The position numbers and the translations under genes were made by a program. The notes below the pieces were generated by a model that saw only the letters and a list, made by a program, of their open reading frames with translations, ran no database searches and was not told where the DNA came from. From contig NC_091199.1 in the NCBI RefSeq assembly GCF_040958095.1, positions 31,654,008 through 31,718,007 on the forward strand: a stretch of 64,000 nt of DNA, in the 5' to 3' direction. Positions 11,613 to 24,580 of the stretch are shown here, piece after piece (position 1 is the stretch's first letter; the number at the start of each line of letters is the position of its first letter). Source of the DNA: Procambarus clarkii (Eukaryota; Arthropoda; Malacostraca; Decapoda; Cambaridae).

Positions 11613-14600
11613 TTTTACTGTTGCTGCTGTTATTCCTTTTTTTCTGGTGCTACTGTTGTTACTGGTGCTGCTGATTTCGCCGTTGCTGCTGTTGTTACTT
11701 GTGCTGTTGTTGTTACTGTTGCTGCTGTTGTTACTTGTGCTGTTGTTGTTACTGTTGCTGCTGTTGTTACTGTTGCGGCTGTTGTTTCTGTTGCTGCTTT
11801 TGTTACTGTAGCTGCTGTTGTTACTGATGCTTCTGTTGTTACTGTTGATGGTGCTGCTATTGTTACTGTTGCTGGTGCTGCTGTTGTTACTGTTGTTGCT
11901 GTTGTTACTGTTGCGTGTGCTTCTGTTGTTATTGATGCTGCTCTTGTTACTGTTGCTTGTACTGCTTTTGCTAATGTAGCTTGTGCTTCTGTTTTTACTG
12001 TTGCTGGTGTTGTTACTGTTGCTAGTCTGTTATTACGGTTGCTGGTGCTGCTGTTGTTACGGTTGCTGGTGCTGCTGTGGTTAATGTTGTTGGTGCTGCT
12101 GTTGTTATTATTGTTGGTGGTGCTGGTATTAATGCTGGTGCTGCTGTTGTTACTGTTGCTACTGTTGTTACTGTTACTTGTGCTGCTGTTGTTACTGGTG
12201 CTGCCTTTGTTAATGTTGCAGTTGCTGCTGTTGTTACTGTTGCTGGTGAAAATGTTTTTACTTGCTGGTGCTGCCTTGATTAAAGTTGCAGTTGCTTATG
12301 TTGTTGCTGTTGCAGGTGATGCTGTTGTTACTGGTGCCAGTGCTGTTTCATGCAGTTGTTACTGTTGCTGGTGCTGTTGTTTTCACTGTTACTGGTGGTG
12401 CTGATGTTACTGTTGCTGGTGCTGCTATTGTTTCTGTTACTGCTGTTGTTACTGCTGCTAGTTCCGTTATTGTTACTGTTGGTACTATTGTTCCAGTTAC
12501 TGTTGCTGATGCTGCTATTTTTACTGTTGCTGGTGCTGCTGTTGTTTATGTGGCTGGTGCTGCTATTGCTCCTGTTGCTGCTGTTGTTACTGTTGCTAGT
12601 TCTGCTGTTGTTACTCTTGCTGCTGTTGTTACTGTTGCTGCTGCTGTTACTGTTCCTGATGTTGTTACAGTGCTTCTGTTGTTACTGTTGCTGGTGCGGC
12701 TATTGTTATTGTTTGTGCTGATGCTGTTGTTACAGGTGTTGCTGTTGTTACAGTTGCCTGTGCTGCAGTTACTACTGTTGATGGTGCTGCTGTTGTTACT
12801 GTTGTTGGTGCTGCTGTTGTTACTGTTGCTGGTGTTGTTACTGCTCCTGATGCTGCTGTTTTTTCATTGCTCGTGGTGCTGTTGTTACGGTTGCAAGTGC
12901 TGCTGTGGTTAATGTTGTTGGTGCTGCTGTTGTTATTATTACTGGGGCTGTTGTTGTTATTGTTTCTGTGCTGTTGTTGTTACTGTTGCTTCTGTTGTTA
13001 CTGTTACTTGTGCTGCTTTTGTTATTGTTGCTGGTGCTGCCTTCGATGATGTTGCAGTTGCTGCTGTTATTACTGTTGCTGGTGAGGGTGTTGTTACTGT
13101 TGCTGGTACTTTTGTTTTTACTGTTGCTGGTGCTTTTGTTTTTACTGTTGCTGGTGCTACTGTTGTTACTGTTGCTGGTGTTGCTGTTGTTACTGTGGCT
13201 CGTGCAGCAGTTTTTACTGTTGTTGGTGCTTTTGTTTTTACTGTTGCTGGTGCTAATGTTGTTATTGTTACTGGTGTTGCTGATGTTATTGTTACTGGTG
13301 TTGCTGTTGTTACTGTGTAAGTTGCTACTGTTGTTACTATTGATGCTGTTATTACTGTTACTGGTGCTGCTACTGTTACTGTTGCAGCAGTTGTTTCTGT
13401 GGCTGGTGATGCTGTTGTTACAGTTGCTGGAGTTTCTGTTTTTACTATTGCCGGTGTAGCTGGTGTTACTGGTGTTGCTGTTGCTACTGTTGCTGCTGTT
13501 GTTACTGTTGCTACTTATGTTACTGTTGCTGCTGTTGTTACTGATGATTCTGTTGTTACTGTTGTTGGTGCTGTTATTGTTACAGGTGTTGCTGTTGTTA
13601 CTGATGCTTGTGCTGCTGTTGTTACTGTTGCTGGTGCTGCTGTTGTTACTGTTGCTGGTGCTGCTGTTGTTATGGGTGCTGCTGTTCTTACTGGGAGCTG
13701 CTGTTGGTACTTTTCCTGCGATTGATACTGGTGTTGTTGTTACTGTTGCTGCTATTTTTACTGTTGATTGTGCTCCTGTTGTTACAGGAGATGTTGTTGT
13801 TCATGTTGCTGGTGTTATTACTGTTGTTGCTGTTGCTACTGTTGCTGCTGTTGATACTTTTGCTGGTGCTGCTTTTGTTACTTTTACTGTTTTTATTACT
13901 GTTCCTGTTGTTACTTTTGCTGCTGCGGCCTTGGTTAATGTTGCAGATGATGCTGTTGTTACTGTTGCTGGTGAAAATGTTTTTACTGTTGCTGGTGCTG
14001 CCTTGGTTAAAGTTACAGTTGCTTATGTTGTTGCTGTTGCAGGTGATGCTGTTGTTACTGGTGCCGGTGCTGTTGTTTTTACTGTTGCTGGTGCTATTGT
14101 TGTTACGGTTTTTTGTGCCGTTTGTTGTTACTGTTGCTGTTGTTGTTACTGTTGCTTGTGCTACTGTTGTTACTGTTGCTTGTGCTGTTGTTGTTACTGT
14201 TGCTTGTGTTGTTGTTACTCTTGCTGGTGTTGTTGTGATTAATGTTGCTTGTGCTGCTGTTGTTACTGTTGCTGGTACTGTTGTTGTTACTTTTCCTGGT
14301 AATGCTGTTGTTACTGTTGACGGTGCTGCTGGTTTTAATGTTGCAGGTGCTTCTGTTGTTACTGATGCTGTTGTTGTTACTGTTGCTGTTGTTATTACTA
14401 TATCTTGTACTGCTGTTGTTAAAGGAGTTGTTTTTGTGACTATTGCTTGTGGTGCTGTTGTTACTGCGGCTGGTGTTGCTGTTGTCACTGGTTTTGCTGT
14501 TGTTACTGTTGATTCTGTTAATATTATTGCTTGTGTTGCTTTTGTTACATTTGTTGCTGTTGTTTCTTTTGCTTCTACGGCTGTTGATATTTTTACTGGT

Positions 14601-16004
14601 GTTGCTTTTGTTACTGTGTCTGTTGATAGTGTTGTTACTGTTGATGCTGTTGTTACTGTTACTGCTATTGTTACTGGTGTAGCAGTTGATTTTGTTACTG
14701 GTGCTGCTGTTATTACTGTTGCTGGTGTTTTTTTTTTTCCTGTGTCTGGTGTGGCTGTGGTTACTGGTGTTGCTGTTGTTACTGGTTTTCCTGTTTTTAT
14801 TGTTCCTGCTGTTGTTACTGTTGCTGGTGCTGCTGCTGTTACATGTGCTGCTGTTGTTACCGTTGATGCTGCTGTTACTGGTGCTGTTGTTGTTACTTTT
14901 GCTGCTGTTGTTACTGTTGCTGCGGTTCCTACTGTTGCTGCTGTTGTTACTGATGCTGTTGTTGTTACTGTTGCTGCTGTTGTTTTTGTTGTTATTGTTG
15001 TTGCTGTTGCTGGTGCTGCTATTGTTACTGTTGCTGGTGCTGATGTTGTTACTGTTTTTGGTACTTTTTGTTGTTACTGTTGCTGCTGTTGTTTTTGTTG
15101 TTGTTATTGTTGTTACTGTTGCTGGTGCTGCTGTTACTGTTGCTTGTGCTGCTGTTGGTACTCTTGCTGGTGCTGTGGTGGTTAGTGTTGCTGGGGCTCC
15201 TGTTGTTACTGTTGCTTGTGCTGCTATTGTTACTGTTGCTGGTACTGCCTTGGTTATTGTTGCATTTTCTGTTGTTGTTACTGTTGCTGGTGATGCTGTT
15301 GTATTTGTTGCTGGTGCTGTTGTTTTTACTGTTGCTGGTGCTGCACTTGATACTGTTGCTGGTGTTGCTGTTGTTACCGTTGCTGGTGCTGCTGGTATTA
15401 CTGTTGCCTGTGCTGCTGTTGTTACTGTTTCTGATGTTGTTTCTGATGTTGTTACTGTTGCTTGTGCTGCTATTTTTCTGATACTGCCGCTGTTAATGTT
15501 GCTGGTGCTGCTATTGTTACTGTTGTTGATATTGTTTCTGTTGTTGATATTGTTACTGTTGATGCGGATATTACTGTTGTTGCTCTTGTTACTATTGCTT
15601 CTGTTGTTACTGGTTTTGCAGTTGTTACTGTTGCTGCTGTTGTTACTGTTTGCTGCTGTTGTTACTGTTGCTGCTGTTGTTGCTGGTGCTGCTGTTGGTG
15701 CTTTTGTTACTGTTGTTGTTGTTGTTACTGCTGCTTGTGCTGCTGTTGTTACAGGTATTGCTGTTTTTACTGTTGCGGGTGTTGGTACTATTTCTGCAGT
15801 TGTTATTGTTGCTGCTGTTGTTACTGTTGCTTATGCTGCTGTTGTTATTGTTGCTTGTGCTGCAGTTGTTACTATTGCTGGTGCTGCCTTGGTTAATGTT
15901 TCTGGTTCTGCTGTTGCTGGTGATGCTGTTGTAACCGTTGCTGGTGCTGTTGTTGTTACTATTGCTGGTACTGCTGTTGTTACTGTTGCTGGTGTTGATA
16001 TTGT

Positions 16005-16390
16005 TACTTTTGCTTGTGCTGCTGTTTTAACTGTTGCAGGTGCTGCTGTTGTTACTGTTTCTGATGTTGTTTCCGTTGCTGGTGCTGCTGTTGTTACTGT
16101 TGCAGGTGCAACTGTTGTTACTGTTGCTGCTGTTGTTACTCTTGCTTGTGCAGCTATTGTTACTGTTGCTGCAGGTGTTTCTTTTCCTGGTGCTGCTGTT
16201 GTTACTGTTGCTGGTGTTACTGTTTTTACTGTTGCTGGTGTGGCTGTTGTTACTGGTGTTGGTGTTTATACTGTTGCTGCTATTGTTACTGGTCTTGCTG
16301 TTGTTACTCTTGCTGCTGTTGTTACTGTTGCTGCTCTTGTTACTATTGCTGGTATGGTTACCGGTGCGGCTGTTGTTACTGTTGCTGCTG
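16005..16390 (+). repeat. Local duplication, copy 1 (offset 1,072 bp)
   Basis: It matches 17,077-17,462 without visible indels. Shared landmarks are GCAGGTGTTTCTTTTCCTGG and GGTATGGTTACCGGTGCGGC, both displaced by exactly 1,072 bp. Confidence 0.85.
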
Positions 16391-17076
16391 TTGTTACTGT
16401 TGCTGCTGTTGTTACTGTTGCTGGTGTTGGTACTGTTCCTGGTGTTGTTATTGTTGCTGCTGTTGTTACTCTTACTGTTGCTGCTGATGTTACTGTTGCT
16501 GGTGTTGCTCTTGTTACTGTTGCTTGTACTGCTGTTGGTAATTTAGCTTTTGCTTCTATTGTTACTGTTGCTGGTGCTGTTACTGTTGCTGGTGTTGTTA
16601 CTGTTTCTGGTGCTGCTGTTTTTACTTTTGCTCGTGTTGCTGTTGTTACTGTTACTGGTGCTGCTGACGATAATGTTGTTGGTGCTGCTGTTGTTACTAT
16701 TGCTGGTGTTGCTGTTGTTATTTTTTCTGCTGTTGTTACTATTGATTGTGCTGCTGTTGATACTGTTGCTTGTGCTGCTGTTGTTACTGTTGTTGATGCT
16801 GCCTTGGTTAATTTTGCAGATTCTGCTGTTATAACTGTTGCTGGTGATGCTGTTGTAACTGTTGCTGGTGCTGTTGTTTTTACTATTTCTGGTACTGCTG
16901 TTGTAACTATTCCTACTGTTGCTGTTGTTACTGTTGCTGGTGCTGCTGTTTTTACTGTTGCAGGTGCTTCTGTTGTTACTGTTTCTGCTGTTGTTACCGT
17001 TGCTGATGCTGCTTTTTTCTGTTGCAGATTATGCTGTTGTTATTGTTGCTTCTGTTGTATCTGTTGCTGCTGTTGT

Positions 17077-17462
17077 TACTTTTGTTTGTGCTGCTGTTTT
17101 TACTGTTGCAGGTGCTGCTGTTGTTACTGTTTCTGGTGTTGTTTCCGTTGCTGGTGCTGCTGTTGTTACTGTTGCAGGTGCTACTGTTGTTACTGTTGCT
17201 GCTGTTGTTACTCTTGCTTGTGCAGCTATTGTTACTGGTGCTGCAGGTGTTTCTTTTCCTGGTGCTGCTGTTGTTACTGTTGCTGGTGTTACTGTTTTTA
17301 CTGTTGCTGGTGTGGCTGTTGATACTGGTGTTGGTGTTTATACTGTTGCTGCTATTGTTACTGGTTTTGCTGTTGTTACTCTTGCTGCTGTTGTTACAGT
17401 TGCTGCTCTTGTTACTATTGCTGGTATGGTTACCGGTGCGGCTGTTATTACGGTTGTTGCTG
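17077..17462 (+). repeat. Local duplication, copy 2 (offset 1,072 bp)
   Basis: This is the partner of 16,005-16,390. Differences are scattered single bases. It lies just left of the 22-kb duplication and is not repeated in copy R. Confidence 0.85.
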
Positions 17463-19052
17463 TTGTTACTGTAGCTGCTGGTGTTGGTACTGTTGCTGAT
17501 GTTGTTATTGTTACTGTTGTTGTTACTGTTACTGTTGCTGCTGTTGTCACTGTTGGTACTGTTGCTGCCGTTGATAATGTTGCTGATGTTGTTACTGTTG
17601 TTGTTATTGATGCTGATCTTGTTACTGTTGCTTGTACCGGTGTTGTTACTTTAGTTTGTGTTTCTATTGTTACAGTTGCTGGTGTTGTTACTGATGCTGG
17701 TGCTGCTGTAGTTAATGTTGCTGGTGCTGCTGTGGTTAATATTGTAGGTGTTGCTGTTGTTACTATTGCTGGTGCTGCTGTTGTTACTGTTGCTTGGTCC
17801 TGCTGTTGTTACAGTTGCTGCTGTTGATACTGTTGCTGTTGTTGTTACTGTTGCTCATACTGCTGTTGTTACTGTGCTTGTGCTGCTGTTGTTACTGTTG
17901 CTGGTGCTGCCTTTGTTAATGTTGCAGGTTCTGCTGTTGTTACTGTTTCGGGTGATGCTATTTTTCTGCTACTGCTGTTGTTACTGTTGCTGTTATTGTT
18001 ACAGTTGCTGCTGTTGTTACTGTTCCTTATGCTGATGTTTTTACAGGTATTGCTGTTTTTACTGTTGCTCGTATTGGTACTGTTGCTGCTGTTGTTACTG
18101 TTACTGGTGCTGCTATTGTTACAGTTGCTGTTGTTGTTACTTTTGCTGGTGCTGCTATTGATACTGTTGATTATGCTGCTGTTGTTACCTTTGCTTGAGC
18201 TCTTGCTTTTACTATTGCTGGTGCTGCAGTTGTTGATTTGATGGTGTTGTTGTTGCTACTGTTGCTGGTGCTACTGTTTATACTATTGCAGGTGCTCCTG
18301 TTGTTAATGTTTCTATTGTTTTTACTGTTGCTATTTCTCTGTTGCCGTTATTGTTTCATTTGCTGTTGTTGTTACTGTTGCAGGTGCTGCTATTGTTACT
18401 GTTGCTAGTGCTGATGTTGTTACTGTGGCTGGTGCTGCTGTTGTTACTGTTGCTGGTGCTGCTATTGTTACTGTTGCTGCTGTTGTTACTGTTTCTGGTT
18501 CTCCTGTTGTTACTGTTGCTACTATATCTTGTGCTACTGTTGTTACAGGTGTTGCTGTTGTGACTTGCTTGTGCTGCTGTTGTTACTGTTGTTGGTGTTG
18601 CTGTTGCTATTGTTGCTGCTGTTGTTACTGCTGCTGCTGTTGTTACTGTTGCTGTTGTTTTTACTATTGCTGCTGTTGTTTCTGTTTTTACTGTTGCTTG
18701 TGTTGTTGTTGTTACTGTTGCTACTATTGTTACTGTTTTTACTGTTGCTTGTGCTGCTGTTGTTACAGGTATTGCTGTTTTTACTGTTGCTGTACTTGTT
18801 ATTGTTGCTGTTACTGTTGCTGCTGCTGTTGTTACTGTTGCTGCTGTTGTTACTGTTGCTTGTGCTTCTGTTGTTACTGATGCTGCTTTTGTTTCTGTTT
18901 CATGTACTGCTGTTGTTACTTTAACTTGTGCTTCTTTTGTTACTGTTGCTGGTGATGTTACTGTTGCTGGTGCTGCGTTTGTTACTTTTGCTCGTGCTGC
19001 TGTTGTTACTGTTGCTGGTGCTGTTGTGGTTAATGTTGTTGGGTGCTGCTGT

Positions 19053-19159
19053 GAACATAAGAACATAAGAACAAAGGTAACTGCAGAAGGCATATTGGCC
19101 CATACGAGGCCGCTCCTATCTATAACCACTCAATCCCACTCATATACTTTTCCAACTCT
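19053..19159. mobile_element. Dispersed-repeat fragment (decapod type), copy in L
   Basis: About 107 bp of non-satellite sequence starts at GAACATAAGAACATAAGAAC, includes GGCATATTGGCCCATACGAG, and ends at TTTTCCAACTCT. I recall near-identical sequence as a common dispersed element in crayfish genomes, but I cannot name its family. The copy at 40,952-41,058 differs by one base (CCGCTCC against CAGCTCC), so it was present before the 22-kb duplication. Confidence 0.7.
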
Positions 19160-22053
19160 GAGGTTAATGTTGCTGGTGCTGCTGCGGTTAACGTTGTTGT
19201 GCTGCTGTTGTTACTATTGCTGGTGCTGCTGTTGTTACTGTTGCTTGTGCTGCTGCTGTTACTGTTGCTTGTGCTGCTGTTGTTACTGTTGCTGGTGCTG
19301 TCTTGGTTAATCTTGAAGGTTCTGCTGTTGTGACTGTTGCCGGTGATCCTGTTGTAACTGTTGCTGGTGCTGTTGTTTTTACTATTGCTGGTGCTGCTGT
19401 TTTTATTGTTGCTGGCGTTGCTATTGTTGCTGTTGCTGGTACTGTTGTTTTTACTGTTGCAGGTGCTGTTGTTGTTACTGTTTCTTCTGTTATTACTGTT
19501 ACTAGTGCTTCTATTTTACTGTTATAACTGTTGGTACTGTTGCTGGTAATGCTATTGTTACTGTTGCTGTTTTTGTTGCACTTTCTGCTTTTGTAACTGT
19601 TGCTGGTGCTGCCTCTGTTACTGTTGCTGGTGCTTCTGTTGTTACTGTTGCTGGTCCTCCTGTTGATATTGTTTCTGGTGCTGATATTGTTACTGTTGCT
19701 GCTGTTGTTACTGTTGCTGCTGTTGATACTGTTGCTGTTGTTGGTATTTTTGCTGATAGTGTTACATTATCTTGTGCTGCGGGTTTTACAGTGGTTGCTG
19801 TTGTGACTGTTGCTTGAGCTGCTGTTGTTACCATTGATGGTGTTTCTGTTGTTAAAGTTGATGCTGTTGTTACTTTTGCTTGTGTTTCTGTTGTTATTGT
19901 TGCTGGTGTGGCTGTTGTTACTGTTGCTGCTGTTGTTACTATTTCTTGTTTTGTTTTTGTTGCTGCTGCTGTTATTAATGGTGATGCTGTTGTTTCTGGT
20001 GCTGCTGTTTTTACTGTTGCTACTGTTGTTATTGCTGCTGCTGTTGTTATTGTTGCTGTTGTTGTTACTGTTCCTTGTGCTGCTGTTGTTACAGGTTTTG
20101 CTGTTTTCACTGTTGCTGGTGTTGGTACTGTTGCTTCTGTTGTTATTGTTGCTGCTGTTGGTATTGTTGCTGCTGTTGTTACTCTTTCTGTTGCTGCTGT
20201 TGTTACTGTTTGTACGGTTGCTGCTGTTCTTACTGTTGGTGTTGTTGTTACTGATGTTTGTGTTTCTGTTGTTACTGATGCTGCTCTTGTTACTGTTGCT
20301 AGTAATGCTGTTGTTTCTTTAGCTTCTGCTTCTGTTGTTACTATTCTGGGTGTTGTTACTGTTGCTGGTGCTGTTCTTTATTTTGCTCGTTCTTCTGTTG
20401 TTACTGTTGCTGGTGCTGCTGTGGTTAATGTTGCTTGTGCTGCTGTAGTTAATGTTGTTGGTGCTTCTGTTGTTACTACTAATGTTGCTGGTGCTGCCTT
20501 GGCTAATGATGAAGGTTCAGTTGTTGTTACTGTTGCTGGTTATGCTGTTGTAACTGTTGCTGGTGCTGTTGTTTTTACTGTTCCTGCTATTTTTCTGTTA
20601 CTGCCGTTGTTACTGTAGCTGGTCCGGATATTGTTTCTGTTGCTGTTATTGTTACAGTTACTGCTGTTGTTACTGTTGCTGGCTCTGCTATTGTTACTAT
20701 TGCTGTTCCTGATGTTGTTACTGTTGTTGAGGCTTTTGTTGTTTCTGTTGCTGTTGCTGCTATTATTACTCTTGCCGCTGTTGTTACTGTTGCTTATAAT
20801 GTAACTGTATATTTTGCTGCTGTTGTTACACGTGTTGCTGTTGTGAATTGCTTGTGCTGCTGTTGTTACTGTGGCAATAGTGCTTCTAGTGCTGCTGATG
20901 TTACTTTTGCTGCTATTGTTACTTTTGATGCTGTTGTTACTATTGTTGTTGTTATTACTTTTCCTGCAGTTGTTACTGTTGCTGCTGTTGTTACTCCTGC
21001 TTGTGTTGATACTGTTGTTGCTGTTATTACTTTTCCTGCAGTTGTTACTGTTGCTGTTGTTGTTACTCCTGCTTGTGTTGATACTGTTGCCAGTGTTTTA
21101 CTGTTGTTCCTGTCGTTAATTTTGCTGATGTTGTTACTGTTGCAGTTGTTGTTTCTGTTGCTGCTGATGTTACTGTTGCTGCTGTTGTTAATGTTCCTCT
21201 TATTGTTACTATTGATTGTGGTGCTGTTATTACTGTTCCTGGTGCTGCTGTTGTTACTGATGCTACTGTTGTTACTGTGGCTGGTGCTGCTGTTGTTACT
21301 GTTGCTACTGTTGTTACTGTTGCTGTAATTGTTTATGATGCAGGTATTGCTGTTGTTACTGTTGCTGGTGCTGCTGTTGTTACTGTTGCTGGTGCTGGTG
21401 TTGTTACTGTTGTTTGTGCTGCTGCTGTTACTGTTACTGTTGCTGCTGTTGTTACTGTGTCTGATGTTGTTACTGTTGCTGCTGTCGTTACTGTTGCTGC
21501 TGTCGTTACTGTTGCTGCTGTTGATACAGTTGCTCATGCTTCTGTTGTTACTGTTGCTGTTGTTGATACTGTTGCTGGTGCTGCTTTTGTTGCCATTCCT
21601 ATTGTTGTTACTGTTGCTGTAATAGTTTATGATGCTGGTATTGCTGTTGTTACTGTTGCTGGTGCTGCTGTTGTTACTGTTGCTGCTGTTGTTACTGGTG
21701 CTGCTGTTGTTATTGTTGCTGCTGTTGTTATTGGCGCTGCTGTTGTTATTGTTGATGCTGTTGTTATTGTTGCTGGTGTTGCTGTTGCATTTGTTCCCGG
21801 TGTTGCTGTTGTTATTGTTGCTGCTGTTGTTACTGTTGCTGCTGTTGTTACTGTGTCTGATGTTGTTACTGTTGCTGCTGTCGTTACTGTTCCTGCTGTC
21901 GTTACTGTTGCTGCTGTTGATACTGTTGCTCATGCTTCTGTTGTTATTGTTGCTGTTGTTGATACTGTTGCTGGTGCTGCTTTTGTTGCTATTCATATTG
22001 TTGTTACTGTTGTTAGTACTGCTGTTGTTACTTTTGCTGCTGTTATTACTGTT

Positions 22054-22161
22054 GATGACGTTGTTACTTTTGCTGCTGTTATTACTGTTGATGACGTTGT
22101 TACTTTTGCTGCTGTTATTACTGTTGATGACGTTGTTGCTTTTGCTGCTGTTATTACTGTT
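22054..22161 (+). repeat. 36-bp subarray, 3 copies (L)
   Basis: The unit reads DDVVTFAAVITV on +. It starts at 22,054, 22,090 and 22,126; the third has T to G in one codon (VVAF). The matching block in copy R (44,881-45,024) has four copies. A second block with two copies lies at 22,910-22,981. Confidence 0.92.
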
Positions 22162-23260
22162 GATGCTTTTTGTACTATTGATTGTGCTGCTGTTGTTACC
22201 GGTGTTGCTGTTGTGACCGTTGCTTTTGCTTCTATGTTGTTGTTGCTGGTGTTGCTGTTAGTACTGTTGCTTGTGCTACTGTTGTTACTGTTAGTTTGAT
22301 GCTATTGGTACTGTTGATGATGTTGTTACTGTTGTTGGTGTTGCTGTTGTTTCTGGTGCTGCTGTTATTACTGTTGCTGCTGTTGTTTCTGTTGCTGGTG
22401 CTGCTGCTGTTACTGTTGCTGCTGTTGTTACTGTTGCTGTAATAGTTTATGATGCTGGTATTGCTGTTGTTACTGTTGCTGGTGCTGCTGTTGTTACTGT
22501 TGCTGCTGTTGTTACTGTTGCTGCTGTTGTTACTGGTGCTGCTGTTGTTATTGTTGCTGCTGTTGTTATTGTTGATGCTGTTGTTATTGTTGATGCTGTT
22601 GTTATTGTTGCTGGTGTTGCTGTTGCATTTGTTCCCGATGTTGCTGTTGTTATTGTTGCTGCTGTTGTTACTGGTGCTGCTGTTGTTACTGTTGCTGCTG
22701 TTGTTACTGTGTCTGATGTTGTTACTGTTGCTGCTGTCGTTACTGTTCCTGCTGTCGTTACTGTTGCTGCTGTTGATACTGTTGCTCATGCTTCTGTTGT
22801 TACTGTTGCTGTTGTTGATACTGTTGCTGGTGCTGCTTTTGTTGCTATTCATATTGTTGTTACTGTTGTTAGTACTGCTGTTGTTACTTTTGCTGCTGTT
22901 ATTACTGTTGATGACGTTGTTACTTTTGCTGCTGTTATTACTGTTGATGACGTTGTTACTTTTGCTGCTGTTATTACTGTTGATGCTTTTTGTACTATTG
23001 ATTGTGCTGCTGTTGTTACCGGTGTTGCTGTTGTGACCGTTGCTTGTGCTTCTATGTTGTTTTTGCTGGTGTTGCTGTTAGTCCTGTTGCTTGTGCTACT
23101 GTTGTTACTGTTGGTTTTGATGCTATTGGTACTGTTGATGATGTTGTTACTGTTGCTGGTGTTGCTGTTGTTTCTGGTGCTGCTGTTATTACTGCTGCTG
23201 CTCTTGTTTCTGTTGCTAGTGCTGCTGCTGTTACTGTTGCTGCTGTTGTTACTGTTGCTG

Positions 23261-23392
23261 TAATAGTTTATGATGCTGGTATTGCTGTTGTTACTATTGC
23301 TGGTGCTGCTGTTGTTACTGTTGCTGTAATAGTTTATGATGCTGGTATTGCTGTTGTTACTGTTGCTGGTGCTGCTGTTGTTACTGTTGCTG
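23261..23392 (+). repeat. 66-bp subarray, 2 copies (L)
   Basis: Units starting TAATAGTTTATGATGCTGG occur at 23,261 and 23,327. Copy R has three (47,205, 47,271, 47,337). Confidence 0.9.
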
Positions 23393-24164
23393 CTGTTGTT
23401 ACTGGTGCTGCTGTTGTTATTGTTGCTGCTGTTGTTATTGGCGCTGCTGTTGTTATTGTTGATGCTGTTGTTATTGTTGCTGGTGTTGCTGTTGCATTTG
23501 TTCCCGGTGTTGCTGTTGTTATTGTTGTTGCTGTTGTTACTGGTGCTGCTGTTGTTACTGTTGTTGCTGTTCTTACTGTCGCTGCTGTTGTTACTGTTGC
23601 TATTGTGGTTTCTGTTGCTTGTGCTGCTGTTGTTACTGTTGCTGGTGTGGTTACTGTTACTGGTGCAGCTGTTGTTACTGTTGCTGCTTTTGTTACGGTT
23701 ACTGGTGCTGCTGTTGTACTGTTGCTGGTGTTGTTACTGTTACTGGTGCTGCTGTTATTACTGTTGCTGGTGCTGCTGTTGTTACTCTTGCTGGTGCTTC
23801 TATTGTTGCTGTTACTGTTGCTGCTGTTGTTACTGGTGTTGTGGTTGTTACTGTTGCTGCTGTTGATACTGTGTCTGATGTTGTTACTCTTCCTGCTGTT
23901 GTTACTGTTGCTAATGCTGCTGTTGTTACTGTTGCTAATGCTGCTGTTGTTACTCTTGCTGGTGCTACAATTGTTACTGTTGCTGGTGTTTCTGGTGTTG
24001 TTTTTGCTATTGTTGTTGGTGCTACTGTTGATACTGTTGATGGTGCTACTGTTGTTACGGTTGCTGGATTTGCTGTTGTTTCTGTTGCTGGTGTGTCTGT
24101 TGTTACTGTACTTGGTGCTGATGTTGTTACTGTTGTTGGTGCTGTTGTTGTTTCTATGGTGACT

Positions 24165-24471
24165 GTAATGCTAGTAGTGCTACTGTTTGTACTGCTGACT
24201 GTGAGGTTTGCAGTGCTACTGCTCATGTTGCCGACTGTGATGTTTGTAGTGCTACTGCTTATGCTGCTGACTATGATGCTTGTAGTGCTGCTGCTTGTGC
24301 TGGTGACTGTGGTGCTTGTAGTGCTGCTGCTTATGCTGCTGACTGTGGTGCTTATACTGCTACTGCTTGTGCTGCTGACTGTGGTGCTTGTAGTGCTGCT
24401 GCTTGTGCTGCTGACTGTGGTGCTTGTAGAGCTACTACTTAAGTTGCTGACTTTGATGCTTATAGTGCTGC
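24165..24471 (+). repeat. C-type block
   Basis: Degenerate 36-bp units read CAADCGACSAAA in one + frame and SSTTSTTVSSTS-like in one minus frame. The block stops abruptly at the T-run of a retroposon fragment. The matching block in R (48,180-48,500) continues without that insert. Confidence 0.85.
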
Positions 24472-24580
24472 TTTTTTTTTGAGATATATACAAGAGTTGT
24501 TACATTCTTGTACAGCCACTAGTACGCGTAGCGTTTCGGGCAGGTCCCTGGAATACGATCCCCTGCCGCGAAGAATCGTT
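24472..24580 (-). mobile_element. Retroposon 3'-end fragment (decapod dispersed repeat)
   Basis: The insert begins with a run of T, then GAGATATATACAAGAGTTG, and ends near CCGCGAAGAATCG. On the minus strand this is a 3' end with an A-tail, typical of SINE/LINE retroposition. I recall the sequence (CTGGAATACGATCCCCTGCC) as part of a common crayfish repeat, but cannot assign the family. The rest of the element is missing. No clear target-site duplication was found in the repetitive flanks. Confidence 0.7.

Larger units (their letters stand above)
11613..17727 (+). repeat. Diverged V-type satellite field
   Basis: About 6.1 kb consists almost entirely of GTT, ACT, GCT, GGT and GAT triplets with no C-type header. 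The triplet phase holds over long spans (one + frame is open from 14,686 to 17,322, beginning at a non-ATG codon). There are scattered internal duplications, for example the stretch around 12,243-12,340 recurring around 13,969-14,070. No gene, RNA gene or mobile element was recognised. Confidence 0.85.
20835..24164 (+). repeat. V-type array with units of about 0.82 kb
   Basis: Landmarks TTGCTGGTGTTGCTGTTAGT (near 22,242 and 23,062) and TGTGTCTGATGTTGTTACTG recur at about 0.82 kb, giving nested periodicity above the 18/24-bp subunits. It contains 36-bp and 66-bp sub-arrays listed separately. The same structure appears in copy R at about 43,660-48,165. Confidence 0.8.

Noticed and set aside
14686-17322. 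Very long + frames (also 46,988-49,108, 1,434-3,014, 4,476-6,056) as protein genes
   Set aside because: They begin at non-ATG codons, consist of Val/Thr/Ala/Leu or Cys triplet repeats, and several other frames are open over the same DNA. They follow from stop-poor triplets.
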